Part shown: piece after piece, positions 16,259 to 26,950 of the stretch
How positions within the stretch are numbered: the stretch's first letter is position 1
Layout of the letters: each line of letters begins with the position of its first letter
The notes under the pieces: model-generated
Told to the model about the DNA's origin: nothing
The model's database searches: none
What the model saw: the letters and a program-made list of their open reading frames with translations, nothing else
Source of the DNA: Echinicola arenosa
GTDB taxonomy: Bacteria; Bacteroidota; Bacteroidia; Cytophagales; Cyclobacteriaceae
DNA: 64,000 bases
Assembly: GCF_014841125.1 (NCBI RefSeq)
Contig: NZ_JACYTQ010000003.1
Span: 620,001-684,000, forward strand
Direction: 5' to 3'
Translations under genes and position numbers: made by a program

Positions 16259-16305
16259 AGACCTGCCAGGTTTGTTTAACGAGTATATGCAAACCTGGCA
16301 GGTCT
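16259..16305. repeat. Long inverted repeat built on CCTGNCAGG
   Basis: AGACCTGCCAGGTTTG and CAAACCTGGCAGGTCT form a perfect 16-bp stem around 15 bases, between two GH43 genes. Each arm is itself a near-palindrome. The core AACCTGnCAGGTT recurs at 21132, 31236 and 31291. Confidence 0.7.
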
Positions 16306-16363
16306 AAGTCCTTGTTTCGGTCTTCCGGCTACGGTCCCATTACACCTGTCTTCCGGCAATGCC

Positions 16364-17737
16364 TCAATCCGAAAACTTCCAATAGTCGAAATACAGGATA
16401 TTATTGGGTGCTTTTCCTTTGAAAACAAAATACAGGTCATGGACACCTTCCACCTGTTTTACTTCCGTGGACACCAATGACCACCTGTCATCTCCGCCCG
16501 TTAGCGGCACATTGATGGTACCCAATAGCGCTCCATCTAAACTGTCAAGTCTGATCTCTATACTTACATTGCCATTATGGACAGTCCCGACCCTTGCCGT
16601 AAATTCAGCAGGACCTTTATCACGAAAATCCACCTCCTTTACCTGGGAATAGGCCTCGTTTTTGGTGGCAATAATAAAATTTCCCACTATCTCATTCTTA
16701 TTGGCTTTTACCCCTTCCGACCAAGCAATGGTCTCCGCTTCATTTTTGATATAAGGATTGATTGTTCCTAAACTCTTGGTGATTCCTGCTGTCATTTTCA
16801 TAGGAACAATGGTCCTGTCTTCATTGAACTTCACCTCATCGACACAGACGGATCGGGTAAATCCACCTCCTCCGGGCAAGGCGCCATTATGATAAAACAA
16901 ATAGGTTTTCCCCTTGAAATCCACTATTCCTGGATGATTGGTAAAGCTACTGCCTTCGGTGGGCATCAAAACGCCTTGGTATTTCCATGGGCCAGTCGGA
17001 CTGGTACTGGTTGAATAGCCAATATGTTCAGGTAATGGACCCGCCGCAAAGAGCAGGTAATACAGGTCATTTCTTTTATATAACCATGGACCTTCCTCGT
17101 AGGTCGTGGGACGTCGTGGATCCTCTTTCCCTTCACGCTTGCCAAATGCTGCTATCGTATTGGGAAACTGTCCTATCTCCCCTTCAAGAGAAATCATATC
17201 CTCATTCAGTTTCACATAATAACACACCGGGTTTCCCCACATCAGGTAAGCCTGACCATCATCATCCACAAAAACAGTCGGGTCTATATCCGCCATACTA
17301 TTGCTGATCAAAGGTTTGCCCAATGGATCGATGAATGGGCCATAAGGGCTATCCGCTACCGCTACACCAATGCCGTTTTTATTGTTTCTATCAGTAATCG
17401 GCACATACATATAGAATTTCCCGTCCCGTTCTATACACTGAGGTGCCCAGGCATTCATCTTACCCCAACTAAATTCCTTATAGGACAAAACAGCCCCATG
17501 ATCTGTCCAGTTGACCATATCTTCCGTTGTGTACAGTCTCCAGTCATTCATGGTAAACCATGTTGAATTATCCTCATCATGGGAGGTGTATAAATAGACC
17601 TTATCATGGTACACCATAGGCGCGGGATCCGCGGTATAGGAAGTCTGAATGATAGGGTTTTGTGCTTTTGTTTGTAAAATACCCGTACCTGAAATAAGCA
17701 CGGACATTATGAGTATTCTGAAAATAAATTTCATCAT
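16364..17737 (-). CDS. GH43 glycosidase with C-terminal CBM6
   Basis: A 457-residue secreted enzyme (signal to about residue 25). GH43 domain about 27-320: base Asp37 in TADPAPMV, modulator in [12 protein letters not shown], acid Glu in [18 protein letters not shown] and [10 protein letters not shown] complete the pattern. From about 335 a CBM6-type beta-sandwich starts at [12 protein letters not shown] and ends [11 protein letters not shown]...FDYWKF, the usual CBM6 ending. Likely an arabinofuranosidase or xylosidase acting on decorated xylan. It is the tandem neighbour of a close paralogue of identical length and layout (17751-19124), separated by 13 bp, so the two arose by duplication and are cotranscribed. 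Confidence 0.9.
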   Translation of the reverse strand: MMKFIFRILIMSVLISGTGILQTKAQNPIIQTSYTADPAPMVYHDKVYLYTSHDEDNSTWFTMNDWRLYTTEDMVNWTDHGAVLSYKEFSWGKMNAWAPQCIERDGKFYMYVPITDRNNKNGIGVAVADSPYGPFIDPLGKPLISNSMADIDPTVFVDDDGQAYLMWGNPVCYYVKLNEDMISLEGEIGQFPNTIAAFGKREGKEDPRRPTTYEEGPWLYKRNDLYYLLFAAGPLPEHIGYSTSTSPTGPWKYQGVLMPTEGSSFTNHPGIVDFKGKTYLFYHNGALPGGGGFTRSVCVDEVKFNEDRTIVPMKMTAGITKSLGTINPYIKNEAETIAWSEGVKANKNEIVGNFIIATKNEAYSQVKEVDFRDKGPAEFTARVGTVHNGNVSIEIRLDSLDGALLGTINVPLTGGDDRWSLVSTEVKQVEGVHDLYFVFKGKAPNNILYFDYWKFSD

Positions 17738-17750
17738 TTATCCGGATCTT

Positions 17751-19124
17751 TTATTTAGTAAATTTCCACCAGTCCAAATTGAACAAGTCCTTTTCTCCTT
17801 TAAAAACAAAGAACAGGTCATGTACATCCTTAATATCGCTTACCGCCGAGGTAATGGTCTTCCATAAATCGCCCTGACCTTTTGCATCTATATTAACTGT
17901 TCCGATTAAGGGCCCATCAATATTATCGACACGAAGTTCAATTTTCCCTCCATACAATGAAGCAACACTTACTTCAATCGCCTTTGGGCCATCGGAAAAA
18001 TCCACCCCTTGCACTTTGATATAATCTCCATTATGAATTGAGGTCGCAAACAATCTTTCCGCTATCTTTTTTCCTTTGTCCCAGGAAATGTTTCGTTCCC
18101 ATTCCGTGGCAAATTCGGTTTTCACTCCTTCACTCCAGGCCATGGTTTCGGCTTCAACACGATTGTAAGGGTTTAAAGTACTGACTTGTTCCACATTTCT
18201 GGACCAGAAAGGGTGTTTCTGAATGGTCCCATCAGCGTTGTAGGTCAACTCTTCAACACAAATGGACCGCCTTTCATAATGCTTTGACATGGTTTGTTTC
18301 AAAATGTTATAATTGAAGCCAAACACATAGGACTTGCCTTTGTAATCAATAATTCCTGGATGGTTTCCGTTTGAACGTTTGTCCCCGTCCATAATCATAC
18401 CCTTGTATTCCCAAGGCCCAGTGGGAGAATTACTCATGGCATAACCGATGCCTTCAGGACAACAGGTTGAAGCATAAGACAGGTAATAATGTCCGTTTCT
18501 TTTCCAAACCCAAGGTCCTTCCTGGTAATTATCCGGAGTTGAAGGATCTTGAATGATCTCTCCCGAGTAAGAAATCATGTCCTCGTTCAATTTCACATAA
18601 TAAACCTTAGGGTTTCCCCAATAGAGGTAAGCCTGTCCATCATCGTCAATAAACACCGCTGGATCAATGTCATGTTCACTTTTTTTAATTAGAGGTTTTC
18701 CAATGGGATCTTTGAACGGTCCATAAGGACTGTCAGCAACTAAAACACCTATCCCTACTCCACCAGGTACTGGACAGTAGAGATAGAATTTCCCATTACG
18801 TTCTATACTGTGGGCTGCCCAAGCTCCATTTTCATGCGGAACCCAATCAAAATCTTGTAACGAAGCCACCGCTCCATGCTCGGTCCAATTGACCATATCG
18901 GTCGATGTGTAGAGCAACCAATTGTGCATTTTAAAGCCAAATGCATCATCCTCGTCATGACCGGTATAAAGAAAAACGGTGTCATTATGGACCATTGGAG
19001 TGGGATCAGCGGTGAATTTTGTTTGGATGATCGGATTCTGAGCCTTTGCTGTCAGAAAAACTGCTCCTATCATAAACACTGATAATATTAATTTTTTGCA
19101 GGTTCTTTTCTTCATATCGTTCAT
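17751..19124 (-). CDS. GH43 glycosidase with C-terminal CBM6 (tandem paralogue)
   Basis: A 457-residue secreted enzyme with a signal peptide to AKAQ (residue 29). GH43 base Asp40 in FTADPTPMV, modulator in HDIDPAVFIDDDG, acid Glu in NYQEGPWVWKRNG. The CBM6 domain (about 335-457) begins EAETMAWSEGVK and ends FVFKGEKDLFNLDWWKF. The start ATG overlaps the stop codon of the GH97 gene by one base in the arrangement TAATG, so its translation is probably coupled to GH97. The shared arrangement with its neighbour at 16364 indicates a duplication, but active-site surroundings differ enough that the two may split the substrate range. Confidence 0.9.
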   Translation of the reverse strand: MNDMKKRTCKKLILSVFMIGAVFLTAKAQNPIIQTKFTADPTPMVHNDTVFLYTGHDEDDAFGFKMHNWLLYTSTDMVNWTEHGAVASLQDFDWVPHENGAWAAHSIERNGKFYLYCPVPGGVGIGVLVADSPYGPFKDPIGKPLIKKSEHDIDPAVFIDDDGQAYLYWGNPKVYYVKLNEDMISYSGEIIQDPSTPDNYQEGPWVWKRNGHYYLSYASTCCPEGIGYAMSNSPTGPWEYKGMIMDGDKRSNGNHPGIIDYKGKSYVFGFNYNILKQTMSKHYERRSICVEELTYNADGTIQKHPFWSRNVEQVSTLNPYNRVEAETMAWSEGVKTEFATEWERNISWDKGKKIAERLFATSIHNGDYIKVQGVDFSDGPKAIEVSVASLYGGKIELRVDNIDGPLIGTVNIDAKGQGDLWKTITSAVSDIKDVHDLFFVFKGEKDLFNLDWWKFTK

Positions 19125-21070
19125 TAGTACGTTATCACAAAACCTCCCCTCGACTGAACCGTAACGGTCAATTCTCCATTTTTCCCAACTTTCACCGTTT
19201 GGAGTGTGGGCTGTCTTTCTTTATCGTCATTGTACAGGGATACCTCCTGCCCTTTGAGCATAGGAAGATCGATTTTCAACGTCTTGGCAGTATTTTCAGC
19301 ATTGACTCCTGCGATATACCAATGCTTGCCACTTCTTCGGGCCAGGACACTATATTTGCCCGGATATCCATCAATAAAGACTGTTTCATCCCAGGTAGTG
19401 GGCAGCTTTCTTAAAAAGTCCAGTTCAAATTCAGGCACATCGGTCAGATTGTTTGGCGTCAAACCAAACATCTGAACAGGGTTTTGAAATAGTACCCCAG
19501 TGGCCAATTGGAAGCTGTCGGTGGTCAAGCGCTCTTGGCCCTTTTTGTTTCCCCTGTTGAGAAATTTATTGAGCAAAATTCCTCCAAACTCCATGCTGCC
19601 CACTGCATTTCTGATAAAGGGATGCAATGAGGCATAAAATGCTTCTTTCTCGCGGACACCTTGGGAAAATATGAGCATTTCCGATGCCAGGACAGCTTCA
19701 CTTCCCACAAAATTAGGATACATTCTCTCCCATCCCCTCGGAAGTGTGGTCCCATGGAAAATCACCATTAAGCCATGGTCATTGGCATCCACCAAGATGT
19801 CTTCATATAGCCGCATGGTCTCCTGCTTGTCCCCACCAAAAAAGTCCACTTTCAAACCTTTCACTCCTACTTCCTTCAGCCATTTCATTTCCTTTTTCCT
19901 AGCGATAGAAGTGTTCATTTTGTTCAAGGGCGTCTGGAAAGCATCATTGGTAGTTCCGTTGGAATTGTACCAAAGGAATACATCCACATCTTTTGAATTG
20001 GCGTAGTCGATCAGTTTTTCCATCTTTTCATAGCCAATTCTTTCATCCCACCAGGCATCGATCAGGATGTATTCAAAATCCATTGCTGCTGCCAAATCGA
20101 CATACTGCACCTGGTCTTCATAATTCATACTGTTGTCTTGCCATACGATCCAGCTCCAACTGCCTTTCCCATATTGGTAAGCTTGGGAAGCCTCATACAG
20201 CGGCTCCACCACATCAAAAGGAATGGTGGTTTCCACAATCGGTTGGAGCGTTTTTCCAACGGTAATGGTGCGCCATGGTGTAAAGCCCGGAAGACCTATT
20301 TGTGCGCCTGTGCTGCCAAAGCCATTATTTTGCTCCATTTGGGGATATTCCACGGTGTACATGCCATCTTTAAAGTTACTGAGGTGTGCTCCGTTATAAT
20401 TACTTCCTACTCCGGTTTCGGAAAGCAGTACCCATCCATTTTCACCGATTTTAAACAAGCCAGGAAAAACATAGCCAAATTCCGCCGTGGTGCTTTCCAA
20501 AGCCGCATCCGTCACATAACCACTTTCATAGCTGGGCGCTGTTCGTGCAAAGCCCGTCATGGGCTTCATCATGGAAGAGAGAAAAGCGCTAGTAGCTGAA
20601 GGAAACCTAAACCCGGTCACTTCCCGCTCCACTACTGTTGCCCTGGTATCTCCCCATTTGGGCAATTCATACCGAAATGCGATATCATGATCGCTCACCT
20701 GAAAGTGATAAGCAATTTGCTTTCCTTCCTCATTCTTGGCCGTATAAGTCAAGGTATTGGACTGATACTGTACAGCGGAAGTCTTGATCTTATCCTGGGT
20801 GTAGGACTTGTCGATTTTCCCAGTGGAAGCATCCTCAAAACTCATATTGGAGGTAAAGTCCCCCTCATTGGTCACTAGGCCCAAAGGGGAGTTCTCCAGC
20901 ATTACCTTATCCTGATAGTGAACCGAATATTGGGCCTTGCCATTGCTTATAGCCACCCTGACTTCAAGGTGGCCATCAGGACTGGAAACGGACTTGGTAT
21001 TTTGTGCATTAGCTTCCCCAGTAAACAGCAAGCAGAAGACGTATAATAGCGTAAAAGAAATAATTTTCAT
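19124..21070 (-). CDS. GH97 glycosidase, retaining type (alpha-galactosidase-like)
   Basis: A 648-residue secreted enzyme with a signal peptide ending GEANAQ (residue 23). The N-terminal beta-super-sandwich begins SVSSPDGHLEVRVAI; the barrel carries WIVWQDNSMNYEDQ and ILIDAWWDE; and the C-terminal domain ends at RGGFVITY. GH97 has an inverting branch (SusB alpha-glucosidase, catalytic Glu) and a retaining branch (catalytic Asp). Here the sequence LKVDFFGGDKQ with Asp409 matches the retaining branch, whose characterised members include alpha-galactosidases and beta-L-arabinopyranosidase. Removal of galactose or arabinopyranose decorations from complex xylan would fit. It heads a three-gene unit with the two GH43-CBM6 genes. 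Confidence 0.88.
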   Translation of the reverse strand: MKIISFTLLYVFCLLFTGEANAQNTKSVSSPDGHLEVRVAISNGKAQYSVHYQDKVMLENSPLGLVTNEGDFTSNMSFEDASTGKIDKSYTQDKIKTSAVQYQSNTLTYTAKNEEGKQIAYHFQVSDHDIAFRYELPKWGDTRATVVEREVTGFRFPSATSAFLSSMMKPMTGFARTAPSYESGYVTDAALESTTAEFGYVFPGLFKIGENGWVLLSETGVGSNYNGAHLSNFKDGMYTVEYPQMEQNNGFGSTGAQIGLPGFTPWRTITVGKTLQPIVETTIPFDVVEPLYEASQAYQYGKGSWSWIVWQDNSMNYEDQVQYVDLAAAMDFEYILIDAWWDERIGYEKMEKLIDYANSKDVDVFLWYNSNGTTNDAFQTPLNKMNTSIARKKEMKWLKEVGVKGLKVDFFGGDKQETMRLYEDILVDANDHGLMVIFHGTTLPRGWERMYPNFVGSEAVLASEMLIFSQGVREKEAFYASLHPFIRNAVGSMEFGGILLNKFLNRGNKKGQERLTTDSFQLATGVLFQNPVQMFGLTPNNLTDVPEFELDFLRKLPTTWDETVFIDGYPGKYSVLARRSGKHWYIAGVNAENTAKTLKIDLPMLKGQEVSLYNDDKERQPTLQTVKVGKNGELTVTVQSRGGFVITY

Positions 21071-21131
21071 TTTTGGACTTTTGAATTATTTGGGAGTCAA
21101 CAATCTTACTTTTTGTATTTGAGAGCAAGGA

Positions 21132-21148
21132 AAAACCTGTCAGGTTTT
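21132..21148. repeat. Palindrome AAAACCTG-T-CAGGTTTT
   Basis: A perfect 8+8 palindrome around one base, in the gap between the GH97 and CE1-CE1 genes. Same core as at 16259, 31236 and 31291. Confidence 0.6.
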
Positions 21149-21175
21149 AATAGTACTCCATTATTACTTAAGCAC

Positions 21176-23101
<1,926 letters not shown>

Positions 23102-23108
23102 TTAAAAG

Positions 23109-23945
23109 TTAATTGCCAATAATCGATAGCATTTGAGCTCCATATCGTCTACCCAGTTCCCTGTATCCTGCTGCTGAAAAATGTAGCCCATCGGAAACGG
23201 CCTCACAATCTTCAGATGAAATCACATGTGCATTGGGGATCACTTCAGGTAAAGTAGCAATGATGGCATTCATACTGGCGCATTTTCCCCCTTGCGCTGC
23301 ACTGACCATTTCACCAGCCAATAAAGGAACTTCTTCTGAAGCCAAGCCCAAGTCTGCCAGTAGATTTTGATATACTCCTTTTACTTTTTGTGGCCAGTCT
23401 TTATCCCCTGTATTGGACTCCCCTTGATGCAGTAGTATTCCCTTGACGACCCCATCATTTTGGGCAGTTTTTGCCAGTTCTACCAAATGGTGGTAAGGGT
23501 TTCCGTCATATTCATTGACCATGTTTTTAAGCCAGTCAGGGGCTGTCTCCACGTAGGATTGATAATTGTCTTTTTCGAAAAGCTCTATTCTACATCCTCC
23601 CACAGACACATTGATCACGCCTACCCGTATGCTGTCAGGGAGATTTTCCACCAAAGTCCTACCAAAATAATCCACAGGTGTAAGCCCTGTATGACATCTG
23701 GTCAAGGGAGGCACAGCAGGATACCAATTGCCTTTTTCCCTATCCAGACCAGAACAATCGATAGACTGCAGCACCTGAAACCTCGGGTCCACGTCCATAT
23801 CCTGTTCCTCAAACTTTGCAGCTCCTTCCATATTGGACTGGCCAAAAGCCAGAAAAATGTAAAAATTCTTGTCTTGTGCTTGGCTTGAAAACCCCATGGC
23901 CATAATGACAAGCGCCAGAGATATTTTTTTGAATGGTTCTTTCAT
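23109..23945 (-). CDS. CE6-type / sialate-O-acetylesterase-like SGNH esterase
   Basis: A 278-residue secreted protein with a signal peptide ending SSQAQ (residue 24). It starts with the SASA-family block LAFGQSNMEGA (nucleophile Ser37), has HQGESNTGD (oxyanion-supporting QGES motif) and ends with the Asp252/His255 block SDGLHFSAAGY. This family removes acetyl groups from sugars; the CE6 members act on acetylxylan. The neighbouring double CE1 gene and the whole locus support xylan deacetylation. Size is typical for a single-domain member. Confidence 0.88.
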   Translation of the reverse strand: MKEPFKKISLALVIMAMGFSSQAQDKNFYIFLAFGQSNMEGAAKFEEQDMDVDPRFQVLQSIDCSGLDREKGNWYPAVPPLTRCHTGLTPVDYFGRTLVENLPDSIRVGVINVSVGGCRIELFEKDNYQSYVETAPDWLKNMVNEYDGNPYHHLVELAKTAQNDGVVKGILLHQGESNTGDKDWPQKVKGVYQNLLADLGLASEEVPLLAGEMVSAAQGGKCASMNAIIATLPEVIPNAHVISSEDCEAVSDGLHFSAAGYRELGRRYGAQMLSIIGN

Positions 23946-24529
23946 TTGTATGGTTTATTAATTGGTTATATTTTGTTTTCTGACCCTGCAATCACGATAG
24001 CTTTCGATATCCGTTAATTTAAGCTGAATAAGCATCTAAACATTTCAGTGTTATCATCTCTACTTCTCAGGTTTTTACCTTGTAACTTTTTTGCTTCAGG
24101 TCAAAAAAGTCACCAAAAAACCCCGCCGCTGTGCATCTTTTGGCTAAAATTTAAGTCCACTCCTGCACAGGCAAACTTCTTCTTTGTGAGCAGCACCCAT
24201 TGCTGATTGCTATTGGCCGTCAAACAAGCCAGTGCCTTTGCCATCCCACTTCTTAAATTTCTTAACGCCAAAACCTGCAAGGCGGAAAAGCTCCTTCCAA
24301 TAAATTCGGTTTTCTTCATAGTGATCAAAATCCGTCCTGTGTTATTTTGAGGGCATCCGCCACACCATAGTCTTAAATATCCTTAAGTTAGCGGGAGTAG
24401 ATAGCTATCCGGATATCAGGGTTCACAGTTCGCACTCTGCCTCGTCCACCCTGCCTTTGGCGACAGACAAGAACGGCGGAGCCTCTTTACTCTTTACTCT
24501 TTTTTTTATGTCTTGATACAGCTGGATAA
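23946..24529. other. 584-bp gap without a convincing gene
   Basis: It contains a T/A-rich hairpin (GTAACTTTTTTG at 24082-24093 with CAAAAAAGTCAC at 24102-24113, one mismatch) beside a more GC-rich stretch with a 72-codon open frame on the minus strand (24110-24328) that lacks protein-like character. A few CT-rich direct repeats (CTTTACTCTTTACTC) lie near 24488. It separates the GH43 operon (24530-29428) from the esterase operon; no promoter of the consensus form was found. Confidence 0.5.
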
Positions 24530-25489
24530 TCACTCTGCCGAAAGTACTCCCTCTTTTGTCTGCGTCACTTTCCGGATGGTGCCATCTGGGTTGTAATGCA
24601 TATAGTCAACACAAATGGATCTTCGGTAACTGCCTCCCGAAGGCAGCACCCCATTATGGTAAAAGAAATAATCCTTCCCCTTATAATTCACAATTCCAGG
24701 ATGGACCGTAAAACTATTGGGGACATTGTCCATAATTATCCCATGATAGGTCCAAGGCCCTTCAGGACTTGATGCGGTACAGTATTCTATCATTTCAGGT
24801 TGGGTACCGGCACTGGCATATACCAAGTAATACAAGTCTTTCCTTTTGTATACCCAAGGGCCTTCTATAAAATGCTTTGGCTTAAAATGGTGAATAGGGC
24901 CGTCCAATTCGACCATATTGTCTTTGAGCTTGGCCCATTTACAGCTTCCGTTTCCCCAATAGAGATAAGCCTGACCATCATCATCAATAAAAACTGCCGG
25001 GTCAATATCATCCCAACCATGTTCGTTATCAGTAGTCATTTCATTAACAATCAAAGCCTTTCCTAAAGCATCCTTAAAAGGTCCTGTAGGACTGTCGGCA
25101 ACTGCCACTCCAATGGCCGCACCACCGCCACTATTTTCATCCTTTTTATGAAAAGTGGATACATACCAGTAAAACTTACCATCTCTTTCAATACAATGGG
25201 CTGCATAAGCATCACCCGTGGCCCATGAGAAAGACTTTGGGGAAAGTGGCGCCCCATGATTGGTCCAGTTGACCATATCAGTGGAAGAAAAAACCAACCA
25301 ATCTTTCATTTGGTAGTTGGTGGCATCTACACTTGCTGTATCATGGCTGGTATATAAAAAGACCGTATCATTATAGACAATCGGTGCTGGGTCTGCCGTG
25401 AAAACCTCACGGATGATTGGGTTCTGGCCATAAGATTTCCCTAACACTACAACACAAAAAAGAAAGGTTAAACGGAATATCTGTTTCAT
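24530..25489 (-). CDS. GH43 glycosidase, single domain
   Basis: A 319-residue secreted enzyme with signal peptide to SYGQ (residue 22). Base Asp33 in FTADPAPIV, modulator in DDIDPAVFIDDDG, acid Glu in FIEGPWVYKRKD; SFTVHPGIVNY and YHNGVLPSGG are shared with the GH43-CBM6 pair, but the CBM6 is absent and the protein stops right after the propeller. It is the last gene of the GH95-CE15-GH43 operon, 27 bp after the CE15 gene. Likely arabinofuranosidase or xylosidase. Confidence 0.9.
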   Translation of the reverse strand: MKQIFRLTFLFCVVVLGKSYGQNPIIREVFTADPAPIVYNDTVFLYTSHDTASVDATNYQMKDWLVFSSTDMVNWTNHGAPLSPKSFSWATGDAYAAHCIERDGKFYWYVSTFHKKDENSGGGAAIGVAVADSPTGPFKDALGKALIVNEMTTDNEHGWDDIDPAVFIDDDGQAYLYWGNGSCKWAKLKDNMVELDGPIHHFKPKHFIEGPWVYKRKDLYYLVYASAGTQPEMIEYCTASSPEGPWTYHGIIMDNVPNSFTVHPGIVNYKGKDYFFYHNGVLPSGGSYRRSICVDYMHYNPDGTIRKVTQTKEGVLSAE

Positions 25490-25516
25490 TTTTTATTTAC
25501 TTAAAATATTATTTTT

Positions 25517-26932
25517 TTATTTATTAGGGTTCCAATATCGGGAGGCCCAAGCGATCCATGTGCTCCAGTTGGGTCCAGTGGAATGGCCTCCTGCGTGTTG
25601 CCTGTATGCAATCTCCCCTTCAGTCATTGAAGCGCCCATTTCCGGAAAATCCGAAGAGGTAAACCCTTTCATGCCCAAAAGCTCATAAACAGGACTTGCA
25701 TGGACTCCTCCCAAAAACATTCCTTTAGCATCCACCCACTGTCCTTCTATAAATGGTGAACCTGCACTTATAAATGCAGGCCTTGGAGCACAAAGCGCCA
25801 TTAAGGAATGGGCATCTATTGGAAGATCATCCACAGTAAGGTCACTGGCATATTTCAGGAAATTCCCACAAAACCAATGGTACTCAGCCGATGAGGCCAA
25901 GTTTTCTACCTGCTCGCCGAAGTTCCTTCTCAGAATTGATGCACCACCAGCTCCGGAAGAGCCGATAAACCCAAGTGCAAACCGGTCGTCAAATGCCATA
26001 GTGACCAATGCTGCTTTCCCATAACGTGAAGTTCCTTCAACACCAATTCTGGAAGCATCCACATCAGGATCTGACTCGAAATAATCCATGGCCCTACTGG
26101 CTCCCCATGCCCAAGCCCGCAAGGCTCCCCATTGTTTTGGGTTCCGGAATCTGCCCTTGTTAGCCAGACCTATGATACCTGACCTTAAGCCTGCTCCGTG
26201 GTCAGCCTGAATGCTTGAAGGAACCAGAATAGCATATCCCCACCCTTTGCTAAGTAATTGCTGTTTCCAGCGAGGTTCATAAGGAGAAATAAAGTAACTA
26301 TTAGGCTCTGCAGGAGGACTGCCAAATGGCCATCGGATAAATCCAAACTCCATTACAACCGGTACTGCTTTGGTAGCTGCTACAGGTATTCCCACTAGCA
26401 GTTCAATCTCCACATCTATTTCGGGAAAAGAAGCATTGTCCACTTTACCGATAAGTAACTTCTCGGTTACCGGATAATTTGCAATTATAGTATCCTTCTC
26501 AGCAACCACCTGCCAGGTCACAGCGGGCAAGTTTTCTGGAAGAGTTCCAAACATTTCAGTTTCCAAGTCCTTGAGGATTTGAGGTCTTCTTACCTTCCAC
26601 CAAGCATCCTCTGATGTAATCAGGTCCCCCTCATTGGCCACCAAAGGGTCTGGCAAAGTATATTTTCTCACTTTTGATTCATCAGTGTTTGCTGCATTAG
26701 GGGCACTAGGATCCCCGGAAGGTCCTGGACGCATAGCGGCTTTAAGTCCCAAATTTTGTATCATTTCTCCGTAGTCCAGCTGGGTCTGCTTATTAAGGCT
26801 ATCACGGTTCCAACCTTGGGCAAGAAGTCCATTATCCACCAGTGACAGGACATTCAGTAAAACCAGAAATGATACCATTAGCACCTTCCTATTCGGCCTT
26901 TTTTTATTGTATTGCTTGATCAGTTTTTGCAT
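25517..26932 (-). CDS. CE15-type 4-O-methyl-glucuronoyl methylesterase
   Basis: A 471-residue exported protein. The hydrophobic signal (VLMVSFLVLLNVLSLVDNG) is preceded by a long basic stretch. The alpha/beta hydrolase has the CE15 elbow VEGTSRYGKAAL with nucleophile Ser302, the GSSGAGGAS block, the segment APRPAFISAGSPFIEGQW with candidate acid Glu396, and His450 in AGGHST. CE15 enzymes cleave the ester between glucuronic acid side chains of xylan and lignin alcohols. They are a marker of glucuronoxylan loci. It sits 18 bp after GH95 and 27 bp before GH43. No alpha-glucuronidase (GH67 or GH115) is present in the window, so the freed glucuronoyl group must be handled by an enzyme encoded elsewhere. 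Confidence 0.85.
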   Translation of the reverse strand: MQKLIKQYNKKRPNRKVLMVSFLVLLNVLSLVDNGLLAQGWNRDSLNKQTQLDYGEMIQNLGLKAAMRPGPSGDPSAPNAANTDESKVRKYTLPDPLVANEGDLITSEDAWWKVRRPQILKDLETEMFGTLPENLPAVTWQVVAEKDTIIANYPVTEKLLIGKVDNASFPEIDVEIELLVGIPVAATKAVPVVMEFGFIRWPFGSPPAEPNSYFISPYEPRWKQQLLSKGWGYAILVPSSIQADHGAGLRSGIIGLANKGRFRNPKQWGALRAWAWGASRAMDYFESDPDVDASRIGVEGTSRYGKAALVTMAFDDRFALGFIGSSGAGGASILRRNFGEQVENLASSAEYHWFCGNFLKYASDLTVDDLPIDAHSLMALCAPRPAFISAGSPFIEGQWVDAKGMFLGGVHASPVYELLGMKGFTSSDFPEMGASMTEGEIAYRQHAGGHSTGPNWSTWIAWASRYWNPNK

Positions 26933-26950
26933 GTTACTATCTGATGAGGA

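Noticed and set aside
24110-24328. 72-codon minus-strand open frame
   Set aside because: No start context, no motif, mixed composition; lies in a low-complexity gap beside a hairpin.
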